64,000 nt of DNA from positions 310,001 to 374,000 of the forward strand of contig NZ_SPQS01000001.1 of NCBI RefSeq assembly GCF_004570865.1, in the 5' to 3' direction. A program made the position numbers and the translations under genes. The notes under the pieces were generated by a model. It saw nothing but the letters and a program-made list of their open reading frames with translations. It was not told the DNA's origin and ran no database searches. The stretch's first letter is position 1, and each line of letters begins with the position of its first letter. The DNA comes from Bradyrhizobium frederickii. Lineage in GTDB: Bacteria > Pseudomonadota > Alphaproteobacteria > Rhizobiales > Xanthobacteraceae. This document shows positions 16,136-24,198 of this stretch, one piece after another.

Positions 16136-16980
16136 CCTTCGCCTCCTGCGGGCCCCCGTCGCGCCAGCCCACGCGAGGGATCATAGGCCAGAATTGCGCC
16201 GATCATGAAGACGATTGTGCAAGCCGCGACCACGGCCAGCGAGATCCAGTTGATTTGCCCGTAGAGTGCAAAACGTATCAGCTCGACCGCATGGGTGAAC
16301 GGGTTGGCCTCGCAGAGATAGTACAGATAGGGACTGCCCTCCTGCACACGCCAGAGCGGATAGAGCGCGGAGGAGGCGAAGAACATCGGGAAGATGACGA
16401 AGTTCATGACCCCGGCGAAGTTCTCCAGCTGCTTGATGCCGGAGGAGATCAGCATGCCGAGCGAGCCCAGCATCAGCCCGGACAGGATCAGCGCCGGCAG
16501 CACGGTGAGATAACCCGATGACGGCGGGGTGATGTCCCAGAACCAGGCGATCAGAAGGAACGCATAGACCTGGAGCAGCGACACCGCGGTCCCCGCCAGC
16601 AGCTTGCAGAACAGCAGGAAGCCGCGCGGCAGCGGGCTCACCAGCAGCGTGCGCATGTTGCCCATCTCGCGGTCATAGACCATCGACAGCGAGGATTGCA
16701 TGCCGTTGAAGAGCTGGATCATCGCCATCAGCCCGGGCGCGATATAGACCTCGTAGAGGATGTAGGTCTCGTAGGGCGGGATGATGGAGATGCCGAGCAC
16801 CTGGCGGAAGCCGGCGGCGAAGATGAACAGCCACACCAGCGGCCGCACCAGGGCCGACACGAAGCGCTCGCGCTGATGCAGGAAGCGCAGGCCTTCGCGC
16901 CAGACGATGCCGGTGAGGCAGGTCATGTACTCGGCAAATGAGAAGCCGCGCCGGGCCTCGCGCGCCGTGATGCTGCTCAT
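16132..16980 (-). CDS. ABC-2 type permease of the PQQ-associated transporter
   Basis: A 282-residue membrane protein with about six hydrophobic segments and the ABC-2 exporter layout, including MVYDREMGNMRTLLVSPLPR before the second segment. Such permeases occur in PQQ alcohol dehydrogenase clusters (PedC-like in Pseudomonas) and correspond in position to lutF of methylotrophs. The start overlaps the ATPase stop by 4 bp. Direction of transport and substrate are not established; ABC-2 proteins are usually exporters, yet the lut system is proposed to import lanthanides. Confidence 0.82.
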   Translation of the reverse strand: MSSITAREARRGFSFAEYMTCLTGIVWREGLRFLHQRERFVSALVRPLVWLFIFAAGFRQVLGISIIPPYETYILYEVYIAPGLMAMIQLFNGMQSSLSMVYDREMGNMRTLLVSPLPRGFLLFCKLLAGTAVSLLQVYAFLLIAWFWDITPPSSGYLTVLPALILSGLMLGSLGMLISSGIKQLENFAGVMNFVIFPMFFASSALYPLWRVQEGSPYLYYLCEANPFTHAVELIRFALYGQINWISLAVVAACTIVFMIGAILAYDPSRGLARRGPAGGEG

Positions 16981-17783
16981 GCGCCGCCTCCCGGCATGGT
17001 TTGCGCGCCGGTCAGGCGCATGAAGGCGGTGTTGACGTCCTGGGCGCCGGCCTCGGTGACGACGCGGCTCATCGGCCCCCGCGCCAGCACCTTGCCCTGG
17101 TGCAGCACCACGAGGTCGTCGCTGGGCATGATCTCGTCGAACAGGTGCGTGGCCCAGAGCACGCCGATGCCTTGTTCCGTGACGAGCTGGCGGACCTGGC
17201 CGATGATGTCGGCGCGCGCCTTGACATCGAGGCCGACCGTCGGCTCGTCGAGCAACAATAGCCGCGGCCGGTGCAGCAGCGCCCGCGCGATCTCCAGCCG
17301 CCGCATCTGTCCGCCGGAGAGATCGCGCACCTTGCTGCCGGCGCGCTCTTCGAGCCCGATGCGGCCGAGCAGCTCGGCGCTGCGCGCTGCGGCGTCGCTC
17401 CGGCCGATGCCGTGGAGTGCGGCGTGATAGAGCAGGTTCTGCGTCAGCGACAGGTCGAGATCGAGCGTGCGCGGCTGGAACACGACCCCCAGCAGCCGCA
17501 GCGCCTCGCCGGGGCTCTTGCTGATGTCATGACCGAAGATTCCGACGCGGCCGGACTGGATGCCGAACAGGCGCGTGATGAGCGAGAACAGCGTGCTCTT
17601 GCCGGCGCCGTTAAGGCCGAGCAGGGCGGTAAAGCTTGCCGGCTGCACATTGAAGGAGACGTCGATCAACGCCCGGCGCGGACCATAGGCATGGCTGACG
17701 CCGTCGATCGACAGCGCCGGCGCCGTGGCCGCTGCTGGCCTCGGCGCCCCCTGTGGTTCGGGAATCGGAGCAGGGCTGGTCAT
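16977..17783 (-). CDS. ABC transporter ATP-binding protein of the PQQ-associated transporter
   Basis: A 268-residue ATPase: Walker A GLNGAGKST near residue 55, signature LSGGQMRR near 150, Walker B LLLLDEPTVGLD near 170, and an H-loop in LWATHLFDE. A Pro/Ala-rich N-terminal tail of about 25 residues precedes the domain. The start at 17783 overlaps the beta-propeller stop by 4 bp (ATGA). It matches in order the ATPase (LutE-like) of lanthanide or PQQ-associated ABC systems. Confidence 0.85.
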   Translation of the reverse strand: MTSPAPIPEPQGAPRPAAATAPALSIDGVSHAYGPRRALIDVSFNVQPASFTALLGLNGAGKSTLFSLITRLFGIQSGRVGIFGHDISKSPGEALRLLGVVFQPRTLDLDLSLTQNLLYHAALHGIGRSDAAARSAELLGRIGLEERAGSKVRDLSGGQMRRLEIARALLHRPRLLLLDEPTVGLDVKARADIIGQVRQLVTEQGIGVLWATHLFDEIMPSDDLVVLHQGKVLARGPMSRVVTEAGAQDVNTAFMRLTGAQTMPGGGA

Positions 17784-18748
17784 GGCGCGATCGCGATGCC
17801 CCAGGGCAGTTCGCCCACCTGAATGGTCTTGATCACCTTCTGCGCGGCGACATCGATGACGGAGACGTCGTTCGAGACGCCGTTGGTGGTCAGCAGATAT
17901 TTTTCGTCGGGCGTGAACGCCATGTGCCAGACCCGCTGCCCGACCAGCAGGTATTTCGTCACCTTGCGCGAGGCGACATCGACCACGGCGATGCGGTTGG
18001 CCGGTCCGAGCGCGACGAAGGCGGTCTTGTCGTCCTTGGTCATGCCGATGCCGACCGGCTGGATCGCCTCTTTCCGCAGGCCCGGAATCTCGAACGTGAC
18101 CTTGCCGATCACTTCGTGCTTCCTGGGATCGATGATCGAGACGGTGCCGCCGATCTCGGAGGAGACCCACACTTCGGACGAATCGTGCTTGAACTCGGCA
18201 AAGCGCGGCCGCGCATCGACCAGCACGTTGGCGACGATCTGGCGCGAGGCCGTGTCGATGAAATGCGCCATGTTGGTCGTTTCCGACGTATTGATCAGCG
18301 TCTTGCCGTCGGGACTGATGGTCATGCCCTCGGGCTCGACGCCGACCTGGATGTCGCCGAGCCGGACACGCTTTTCTAGGTCGATCACGGTCACCGTGTT
18401 GTCGTTCTCGTTGGCGACATAGAGAATCTTGCCGGCCGCATCCTGGGCGAACAATTCCGGGTCGGGGCCTGAGGGCAGGCTGTCCACGACGCTCTGCGTC
18501 TTGGCGTCGATCATCTGGATGGTGTCGTCGTCGCCGACCGCGACCATCACGAACTTGGCGTCGCGCGTGAAATCGATGCCGCGGGGACGCTGGCCGACCT
18601 TGATGGTCTTGGTCACGGTCCAGCTGTCGGTGTCGATCACCGTTACCGTATTGCTCTTCTCGTTCGAGACATAGGCGATGAAGGCATGCGCGGGCGCTGC
18701 CGCCAGTATGAGGGTGACCAGCAACGGCGTTGCGAGGATGCGCGACAT
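17780..18748 (-). CDS. Exported YVTN beta-propeller protein of the PQQ-associated operon (LutD-like)
   Basis: A 322-residue protein with a signal peptide (about 1-22, PAHAF) and seven or so propeller repeats, each with a strand like YVSNEKSNTVTVIDTD or YVANENDNTVTVIDLE. It belongs to the PQQ-dependent catabolism-associated beta-propellers; the lut cluster of Methylorubrum encodes one (LutD). The start at 18748 is chosen because the signal peptide begins there; sequence upstream to 18931 is only the palindromic repeat. It is the first gene of a four-gene operon joined by 4-bp overlaps. Confidence 0.83.
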   Translation of the reverse strand: MSRILATPLLVTLILAAAPAHAFIAYVSNEKSNTVTVIDTDSWTVTKTIKVGQRPRGIDFTRDAKFVMVAVGDDDTIQMIDAKTQSVVDSLPSGPDPELFAQDAAGKILYVANENDNTVTVIDLEKRVRLGDIQVGVEPEGMTISPDGKTLINTSETTNMAHFIDTASRQIVANVLVDARPRFAEFKHDSSEVWVSSEIGGTVSIIDPRKHEVIGKVTFEIPGLRKEAIQPVGIGMTKDDKTAFVALGPANRIAVVDVASRKVTKYLLVGQRVWHMAFTPDEKYLLTTNGVSNDVSVIDVAAQKVIKTIQVGELPWGIAIAP

Positions 18749-18768
18749 CTGTCCGCGGGCTGTCTTCA

Positions 18769-18896
18769 CCTCCCCCGCTTGCGGGGGAGGTCGCATTGCA
18801 TCGCAAGATGCGATGCGGGAGAGGGCTCTCTCCTCTCGGGGGCTATCGCTTGCGGAGACACCCTCTCCCCAACCCTCCCCCGCAAGCGGGGGAGGG
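18769..18896. repeat. REP-like paired palindromes (CCTCCCCCGC family)
   Basis: Two GC-rich palindromes, at 18769-18790 and 18873-18896, share the arm CCTCCCCCGC and are separated by about 80 bp with a smaller hairpin (GCATTGCATC...). A diverged relative is at 20771-20906. This fits a bacterial interspersed palindromic element between two same-strand genes, where it may split the transcript of the binding protein from the downstream operon. Confidence 0.7.
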
Positions 18897-18941
18897 GGCG
18901 CAGCATCGTCACGGTGCCAGCTTGATCTCATCTCAAATTGC

Positions 18942-20123
18942 TCACTTCAGCTTGCATTTGCTCTCCGGACGATCATAGCCGAGCGTATCGAGCTCGGAGA
19001 CCTGGTGCAGAAACCCCTCCTGCGGCGAGACCGACACCACCATGCGGCCGTCGACCAAGAGGATCGGCTGGCGCAGCTGCAAATTCCAGTCGCGCAGGGT
19101 CAATCGCGTGCCCTTGAACGCGGCGACCGAGAAATCCGGGCCCTTGATGAAGTCCGTGACCTTCGTGACGTCGCCTGAATTGGTGCGCGAGGTGGCTTCC
19201 CCAATCATGCGCACCGCGGTCCAGGCCTGCATGTCGAGCGCCGTCATGCGCCGCGAGTTGAGCTTGACGAAGCGGTTCTGCATCTGGATCGCGCCCCACT
19301 GGTCCTGCGATGCGTCCCAGCTGCGCGGCACGAGCCCGGCCGAGCCGGCGACGGGCCGCGGATCCCAGGTGCGATAGGGCAGGTAGCCGCCGAACACCTC
19401 GCTCTCGTCGGCGGCGACCAGCACGTCGTAGGCCGGCGCGCCTTGCGTGAACACCGGCATCTGGCGCTGGATCAGCGTGACGCCGCTGTCGGTACGCCGC
19501 GCGCCGCCTTTGTCTTCGAAAGTCTTCTCCTGCACGATCTTGGCGCCGAACCGTGCGGCGGCGCGCCGGAGGGCGTCCGCGAACAGCTTGTCCTCGTCGT
19601 GCGAGCCGACCACCAGCAGCCAGCGGGACCACTTCTTCCACACCAGATATTGCCCGAGTGCATCGGCCAGCATGGCGCGCGTCGGCGCGGTGTGGATCAC
19701 GTTGGCGCGGCAATCGGCCTCGCGCAGCCGCTCGTCGATCGCCCCCGCATTGAACAGCAGCGTGCCACGGTCGCGCAAGGCATCCGAGACTTTCAGCAGC
19801 GCATCGGCCGGCAGGTCGGTGATGATGAAGCCGTTCTTCTCTGCCAGCGCGGTCGCGGCCTGCACCGGGTCCTCGCCTTCCTTGACGCGGCGCTCTTCCA
19901 GCGCGAACCGCTGGCCGAGGAATTTTCCGGTAGTGTTGTTGTCGTCGATCGCGAGGCGCGCGCCAGCGACGCCGTCATTCTCCGCGGGCTGCGCGATCAG
20001 CGACAGCGTCGATCGGGGAGCCGCGACGCCGAGATAGCCGACGCCGATCAGGGCAGGCTCCGCCGCGAGCGCGCTCGTCGCAGCAAGACCAAAGCCGATC
20101 AGACCGGCCAACCATCGGATCAT
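18942..20123 (-). CDS. Periplasmic binding protein of the PQQ-associated ABC system (LutA-like)
   Basis: A 393-residue exported protein (signal peptide about 1-21, SALAAE) with a branched-chain-amino-acid-receptor-like fold (type 1): IGVGYLGVAAPRSTLS, GARLAIDDNNTTGKFLGQ, WLLVVGSHDEDK. Members of this family occur with PQQ alcohol dehydrogenase systems and as LutA in the lanthanide uptake cluster. It precedes the propeller/ATPase/permease operon on the same strand, separated by a palindromic repeat, and is divergent from the DUF3280-like gene. Lanthanide binding is inferred from relatives only. Confidence 0.8.
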   Translation of the reverse strand: MIRWLAGLIGFGLAATSALAAEPALIGVGYLGVAAPRSTLSLIAQPAENDGVAGARLAIDDNNTTGKFLGQRFALEERRVKEGEDPVQAATALAEKNGFIITDLPADALLKVSDALRDRGTLLFNAGAIDERLREADCRANVIHTAPTRAMLADALGQYLVWKKWSRWLLVVGSHDEDKLFADALRRAAARFGAKIVQEKTFEDKGGARRTDSGVTLIQRQMPVFTQGAPAYDVLVAADESEVFGGYLPYRTWDPRPVAGSAGLVPRSWDASQDQWGAIQMQNRFVKLNSRRMTALDMQAWTAVRMIGEATSRTNSGDVTKVTDFIKGPDFSVAAFKGTRLTLRDWNLQLRQPILLVDGRMVVSVSPQEGFLHQVSELDTLGYDRPESKCKLK

Positions 20124-20252
20124 GTTTCCTCCGGACGATCTCCCCGGCTTGACCGCAGGTGAAGAATTGTCTCTGCTTCAAGCATGACCAATTTGTCAGG
20201 CCATGCAACCCCGCATTTCGTCCGCGCGCTCGCCACGTCCGGAATCACGATC

Positions 20253-20756
20253 ATGCGAGCATCGATGATGATCGTTGCTCTGCTGTTGACGCCGTCGGTC
20301 GCGCGCGCCGACCCGCCGAAGCTGGCCGTGTTCGACTTCGAGCTGATCGACACCAGCCTGCCCGGGGAGTTCTACGGCTCCAGGCCTGAAGAGGCGCGGC
20401 TCCTGCGCATCAGCGAGCAGCTCCGTAAGGAATTGACCGATTCCGGCAGGTTCCAGGTGCTGGACATCGCGCCGGTCAGGGACGCGGCTCGTCACGCCAA
20501 TTTACAGGCCTGCGGCGGCTGCGATCTCAAGCTCGCCGCCCAGCTCGGAGCAGACCTCGAGATCACCGGCATGGTGCAGAAGGTCTCGAACCTGATCATC
20601 AATCTCAACGTCTATCTGCGCGACGTGAAGACAGGCGCCATGATCACCGCGGCGAGCGCCGACATGCGCGGCAACACCGATGAAGCCTGGACGCGCACGA
20701 TGAGCTATCTGATCCGCAACCGCTTGCTCGCACCGAATTACGGCAGGCCGGAGTAG
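20253..20756 (+). CDS. Exported DUF3280/DUF2380-type protein
   Basis: A 167-residue protein with a signal peptide (about 1-18, VARADP) and a TolB-N-like alpha/beta domain: KLAVFDFELIDTS, LRKELTDSGRFQVLD, ACGGCDLKLAAQLGAD and DMRGNTDEAW. The Cys pair in ACGGC is notable. Such proteins accompany PQQ-associated ABC binding proteins in other methylotrophs, as here, where it is divergent from the LutA-like gene. Start 20253 fits the signal peptide; ATGs at 20184 and 20265 are alternatives. Function unknown. Confidence 0.68.
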   Translation: MRASMMIVALLLTPSVARADPPKLAVFDFELIDTSLPGEFYGSRPEEARLLRISEQLRKELTDSGRFQVLDIAPVRDAARHANLQACGGCDLKLAAQLGADLEITGMVQKVSNLIINLNVYLRDVKTGAMITAASADMRGNTDEAWTRTMSYLIRNRLLAPNYGRPE

Positions 20757-20770
20757 GGCGTGTCTTTTCG

Positions 20771-20906
20771 CCTCTCCCCGCGTGCGGGGAGAGGCCGGAA
20801 TTGGCGACAGCAAATTCCGGGTGAGGGGGCTCTCCGCGAGCCCAACTGCGACCGTCTGCGCGGAGAGCCCCTCACTCCGACCCTCTCCCCGCAAGCGGGG
20901 CGAGGG
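20771..20906. repeat. REP-like paired palindromes (CCTCTCCCCGC family)
   Basis: Palindromes at 20771-20794 and 20881-20906 with arms CCTCTCCCCGC enclose a further inverted pair (GGGGCTCTCCGCG and its complement). It lies between convergent genes, so it may act as a two-way transcription stop. It resembles the element at 18769-18896. Confidence 0.7.
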
Positions 20907-20914
20907 GGAAGCAA

Positions 20915-21760
20915 TCACCCCTTCAGCTTCTCCGCATGCCAGTGCAGGTGATCGCCCATGAAGGTCGAGATGAAATAATAGCTATGGTCATAGCCCGCCT
21001 GTCGCCGCAGCGTCAGCGGGATGCCCGCCTTGGTGCAGGCGGCTTCGAGCAGCTCCGGCTTGAGCTGCTCCTTCAGGAAGTTGTCGGCCTCGCCGACATC
21101 GACCAGGAAGCCGGAGAACTTCGCGCCGTCCTCGATCAGCGCCACAGTGTCGTGGCTGCGCCAGGCCTCCTTGTTCGGTCCGAGATAGCCGGTCAGCGCC
21201 TTAATGCCCCAGGGCACAAGCGAGGGCGCAACGATCGGCGCGAACGCGCTTGCCGCGCGATAGCGGTGCGGGTTGCGCAGCGCCACCGTCAGCGCGCCGT
21301 GACCGCCCATCGAATGGCCCATGATCGATTGCCGTTTGGCGTCGACGGGAAAATTTCCCGCCACGAGCTTGGGCAGCTCGTCTGTCACGTAGCTCCACAT
21401 CCGATAATTGCGCGCGAACGGCTCCTGCGTGGCGTCGACATAGAAGCCGGCCCCGAGGCCGAAATCATAGGCGTTGTTGGCATCGCCTGGCACGTCGGGG
21501 CCGCGGGGTGAGGTGTCGGGCGCGACGAAGATCAGGCCGAGCTCGGCACAGGCCTTGCGGAATTCGCCCTTCTCGGTGACGTTGGCATGCGTGCAGGTGA
21601 GGCCGGACAGATACCAGACCACGGGCAGCTTCGCGCCTTCGGCATGCGGGGGGACATAGACCGAGAACACCATGTCGGTTCCGGTCGCCTGGCTCGCATG
21701 GCGGTACACGCCCTGGACGCCGCCATAGGATTTGTTGGTCGAGACAGTCTGAATCGTCAT
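20915..21760 (-). CDS. fghA: S-formylglutathione hydrolase
   Basis: A 281-residue cytosolic alpha/beta hydrolase of the esterase D family. Motifs are WYLSGLTCTHANVTEKGEF (oxyanion region), nucleophile S150 in GHSMGGHGA, and a C-terminal His in GYDHSYYF. It hydrolyses S-formylglutathione to formate and glutathione, the last step of glutathione-dependent formaldehyde oxidation, which fits disposal of formaldehyde made by the XoxF-type dehydrogenase. The glutathione-dependent formaldehyde dehydrogenase is not in the window. Confidence 0.93.
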   Translation of the reverse strand: MTIQTVSTNKSYGGVQGVYRHASQATGTDMVFSVYVPPHAEGAKLPVVWYLSGLTCTHANVTEKGEFRKACAELGLIFVAPDTSPRGPDVPGDANNAYDFGLGAGFYVDATQEPFARNYRMWSYVTDELPKLVAGNFPVDAKRQSIMGHSMGGHGALTVALRNPHRYRAASAFAPIVAPSLVPWGIKALTGYLGPNKEAWRSHDTVALIEDGAKFSGFLVDVGEADNFLKEQLKPELLEAACTKAGIPLTLRRQAGYDHSYYFISTFMGDHLHWHAEKLKG

Positions 21761-21837
21761 GCCTTAGCTCCGTGGCATCTCACCACATCAACATTGCAAC
21801 GCTTGTGTGACCGAATTTGTGGCCGGCGGCCCGTGCG

Positions 21838-22458
21838 TCAGGCGACACCGCTGTCGATCGCCAACCGCACCAGCTCGACCGAAGTCTTCACCCCGAGCTT
21901 CTGGCGCATGATGGAGGAGGTGTTGGCGACCGTCTTGTACGACGACTGCACCAGCCAGGCGATCTCGGACAGGCTCTTTCCGGCACTGAGCAGCCGCAGG
22001 ATCTCCATCTCCCGCGCGTTCAGCTTCGACAACGGGCTTTGCGCCAGGGTCGGTCCGGCGAAGGCGATGCTGCGCGCGATCGCGCTCGGCAAGTACGTGC
22101 CGCCGCCGCCGACGGCGCGGATCGCCTCGACGAGGTCGTCGGGGTCGCCGGTCTTGGAGACGTAGCCTTTGGCGCCGCATTCGATCGCGCGCGCGGCGAA
22201 GGCCGGGTCGTCGTTCATGCTGAACATGATGATGCGGGCCTCAGGCGCGCGCTCGAGGATGCGGCGGGCAAGCTCGAATCCGGAGACGGTCGGCAAATTG
22301 ATGTCGATGATGCAGAGGTCGGGACGCTCGACGATGAAGACGCACTCGCCCTCTTCGGCGTCGGCGGCCTCCAAAATCTCGATCTCGCCCTCGTCGGCCA
22401 GCACGGCGCGGCAGCCGGAGGCGACGATGGGATGATCATCGACGATCAGAATACGCAT
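21838..22458 (-). CDS. NarL/LuxR-type response regulator
   Basis: A 206-residue regulator: receiver domain with acidic pair D7-D8, phosphoacceptor D52 in IIDINLP and the conserved Lys in GYVSKTG, then a LuxR-type helix-turn-helix (LNAREMEILRLLSAGKSLSEIA) near 145-200. It is divergent from a HisKA_3 histidine kinase and surely its partner. Regulators of this type (AgmR/ExaE/PedR class) control PQQ alcohol dehydrogenase genes in pseudomonads, so a role in the island is plausible. Two 15-bp direct repeats lie just before its start. Confidence 0.85.
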   Translation of the reverse strand: MRILIVDDHPIVASGCRAVLADEGEIEILEAADAEEGECVFIVERPDLCIIDINLPTVSGFELARRILERAPEARIIMFSMNDDPAFAARAIECGAKGYVSKTGDPDDLVEAIRAVGGGGTYLPSAIARSIAFAGPTLAQSPLSKLNAREMEILRLLSAGKSLSEIAWLVQSSYKTVANTSSIMRQKLGVKTSVELVRLAIDSGVA

Positions 22459-22460
22459 AG

Positions 22461-22492
22461 GCGTTCCCCGTGACAGCGCGTTCCCTGTGACA
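22461..22492. repeat. Two 15-bp direct repeats before the response regulator gene
   Basis: GCGTTCCCCGTGACA at 22461-22475 recurs with one change at 22478-22492 (T for C). The pair includes the likely ribosome site of the regulator on the minus strand, so it may be a small duplication or a binding site for autoregulation. Confidence 0.6.
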
Positions 22493-22676
22493 AAACTCGC
22501 CTATTCTGCGCCGCATGATACCGACCTGGGACAGGCGCGTGAGCGATGTGTCCGAGCTCGCCTCATGCAACCCGGCCGGGATTGCTGTACGCTTCCGATT
22601 AGATATCCGCCGCTCCGCCCCTGTCAACGTCGTCGGACAGCGGCGGGCAGAGCTTCGCGAGGCACGAGCGACACCC

Positions 22677-24035
22677 ATGTGGCAAAATCTATCCTTGCGC
22701 GGGCGGATCAACCTCTTGCTGGCACTGCTGCTGGCGCTGGGGCTCGCGGTCAATATCGGCCGCCAGGTCGCGGAGGCTGGCCCCCGCGTGCAGGCCGAGG
22801 ACCAGAGCGTGATCCGCCTGGCGCGCGAGTTCATCGAAATGATCGTGGCCGACCTCAACGAGGCACCCGATCCGGATGCCAGGCTGAACCAGATCGCACG
22901 CGATCTCAGCCGTCTGCGTCATGTCAGCATCACGCTCCGGGACGCCGGCGGCCATCCGCTGACGCCGCCGCGGGCCGACGCCGATGCCGACACGCGCGGG
23001 CCGCCGGCCTGGTTCGTCAGCCTGGTTCATCCCGACCAGACCGCAGTGAGCGTTCCGGTGTCGATCCACGGCAGGCCCGGCTCGCTCCTGATCACCTCGC
23101 ATCCCGATGACGAGATCGCCGAGATCTGGGACGGCATCGTGACCCAGCTCGAGGTCGGCTCGGTGATCGCACTGGCGCTGTTTTTCTTGATGATGAATGT
23201 GGTCGGCCGGGCGCTGGCGCCGCTGCAATCGCTGGCGGAGGCGATGGGGAAGCTCGAAGGTGGACATTATGAGGCCCGAGTCACGCCGGGCGGCGCGCCG
23301 GAGCTCGCCGCGATCTGCACCAAACTCAACCACCTTGCCGCAACGCTTCATGCGGCGGTCGAGGACAAGCGGCGTCTTGCCGAGCGTGCGGTGTCGCTTC
23401 AGGATATCGAGCGGAAGGAGATCGCGCGCGAGCTCCACGACGAGTTCGGGCCGTATCTGTTCTCGTTGCGCGCCCATGCCGGCGCGCTGGCGAAGCAGGC
23501 GGATGGACGCGTTCCCAATGCGGAGGCCGTGCGAAAACACGGCAGCGCCATGCTGGAGCAGATCAACGCGCTGCAGCAGTTCAATCGCCGCGTGCTGGAG
23601 CGCCTCCGTCCCGTCGGGCTCGCCGAGCTCGGCCTGCGTCAGGCCCTGGAATCGCTGTCGCGGCTGTGGCGGGAATCGCATCCCGATGTCGCGATCGAGA
23701 CCGTGATCTCACCCGCGCTCGGGCCCACGGGCGAGACGGCCGATCTCACGATCTACCGCATCGTGCAGGAGGCGCTTACCAATGTGTTCCGCCACGCCAG
23801 CGCGACCGCGGTCAATGTCGTCATCGAACCGGCGGAGCAATCGGCTCACGATGGCCGCTGCTGCGCCCGGGTCCGGGTCAGCGACAATGGCCGCGGCATG
23901 GAGCCGGGCCAGAAGCTCGGCTTCGGCCTCGTCGGCATGCGTGAGCGGATTCTGGCACTCGGTGGCACGCTCAACGTCGTCTCCGGCGCAGGCGGCTTGA
24001 CGGTGGAGGCGCTGGTTCCAACCGCGGCCGCCTGA
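22677..24035 (+). CDS. Membrane histidine kinase (HisKA_3 / NarX-UhpB-like)
   Basis: A 452-residue sensor. The layout is a membrane segment at about 11-29, a periplasmic domain of about 130 residues, a second segment at about 160-178 and a HAMP region. The dimerisation/phosphoacceptor helix has H254 in ARELHDEFGPYL, and the HATPase domain shows IVQEALTNVFRHA, DNGRGM and GFGLVGMRER. ATG 22677 is chosen because the first membrane segment begins there, with GAGG upstream; a longer reading from 22515 adds 54 uncharacteristic residues. It pairs with the divergent regulator. The signal, possibly a metal or alcohol, is unknown. Confidence 0.85.
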   Translation: MWQNLSLRGRINLLLALLLALGLAVNIGRQVAEAGPRVQAEDQSVIRLAREFIEMIVADLNEAPDPDARLNQIARDLSRLRHVSITLRDAGGHPLTPPRADADADTRGPPAWFVSLVHPDQTAVSVPVSIHGRPGSLLITSHPDDEIAEIWDGIVTQLEVGSVIALALFFLMMNVVGRALAPLQSLAEAMGKLEGGHYEARVTPGGAPELAAICTKLNHLAATLHAAVEDKRRLAERAVSLQDIERKEIARELHDEFGPYLFSLRAHAGALAKQADGRVPNAEAVRKHGSAMLEQINALQQFNRRVLERLRPVGLAELGLRQALESLSRLWRESHPDVAIETVISPALGPTGETADLTIYRIVQEALTNVFRHASATAVNVVIEPAEQSAHDGRCCARVRVSDNGRGMEPGQKLGFGLVGMRERILALGGTLNVVSGAGGLTVEALVPTAAA

Positions 24036-24049
24036 CCGCGCCCGAGGCG

Positions 24050-24068
24050 ATCGGGAATAATTCCCGAT
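24050..24068. promoter_or_regulatory. Perfect 9-1-9 palindrome upstream of the TonB receptor gene
   Basis: ATCGGGAATAATTCCCGAT has perfect 9-base arms around one central base. It begins 15 bp after the kinase stop and ends 130 bp before the receptor start. It has no T tract and a one-base loop, so it is more likely an operator than a terminator. Candidate binders include the nearby response regulator. Confidence 0.55.
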
Positions 24069-24198
24069 TTGGTCGGGAAAACGGGTGCGGATATTGCCCG
24101 ACCTTTTGTGGCTGGCGCGCGACTTGCCTCCGATTACACTCGTCCCGACCAATCGGCGAAGGTCAAAACAGCCGGTGGTCACGGATGGGAAGGCGGGG

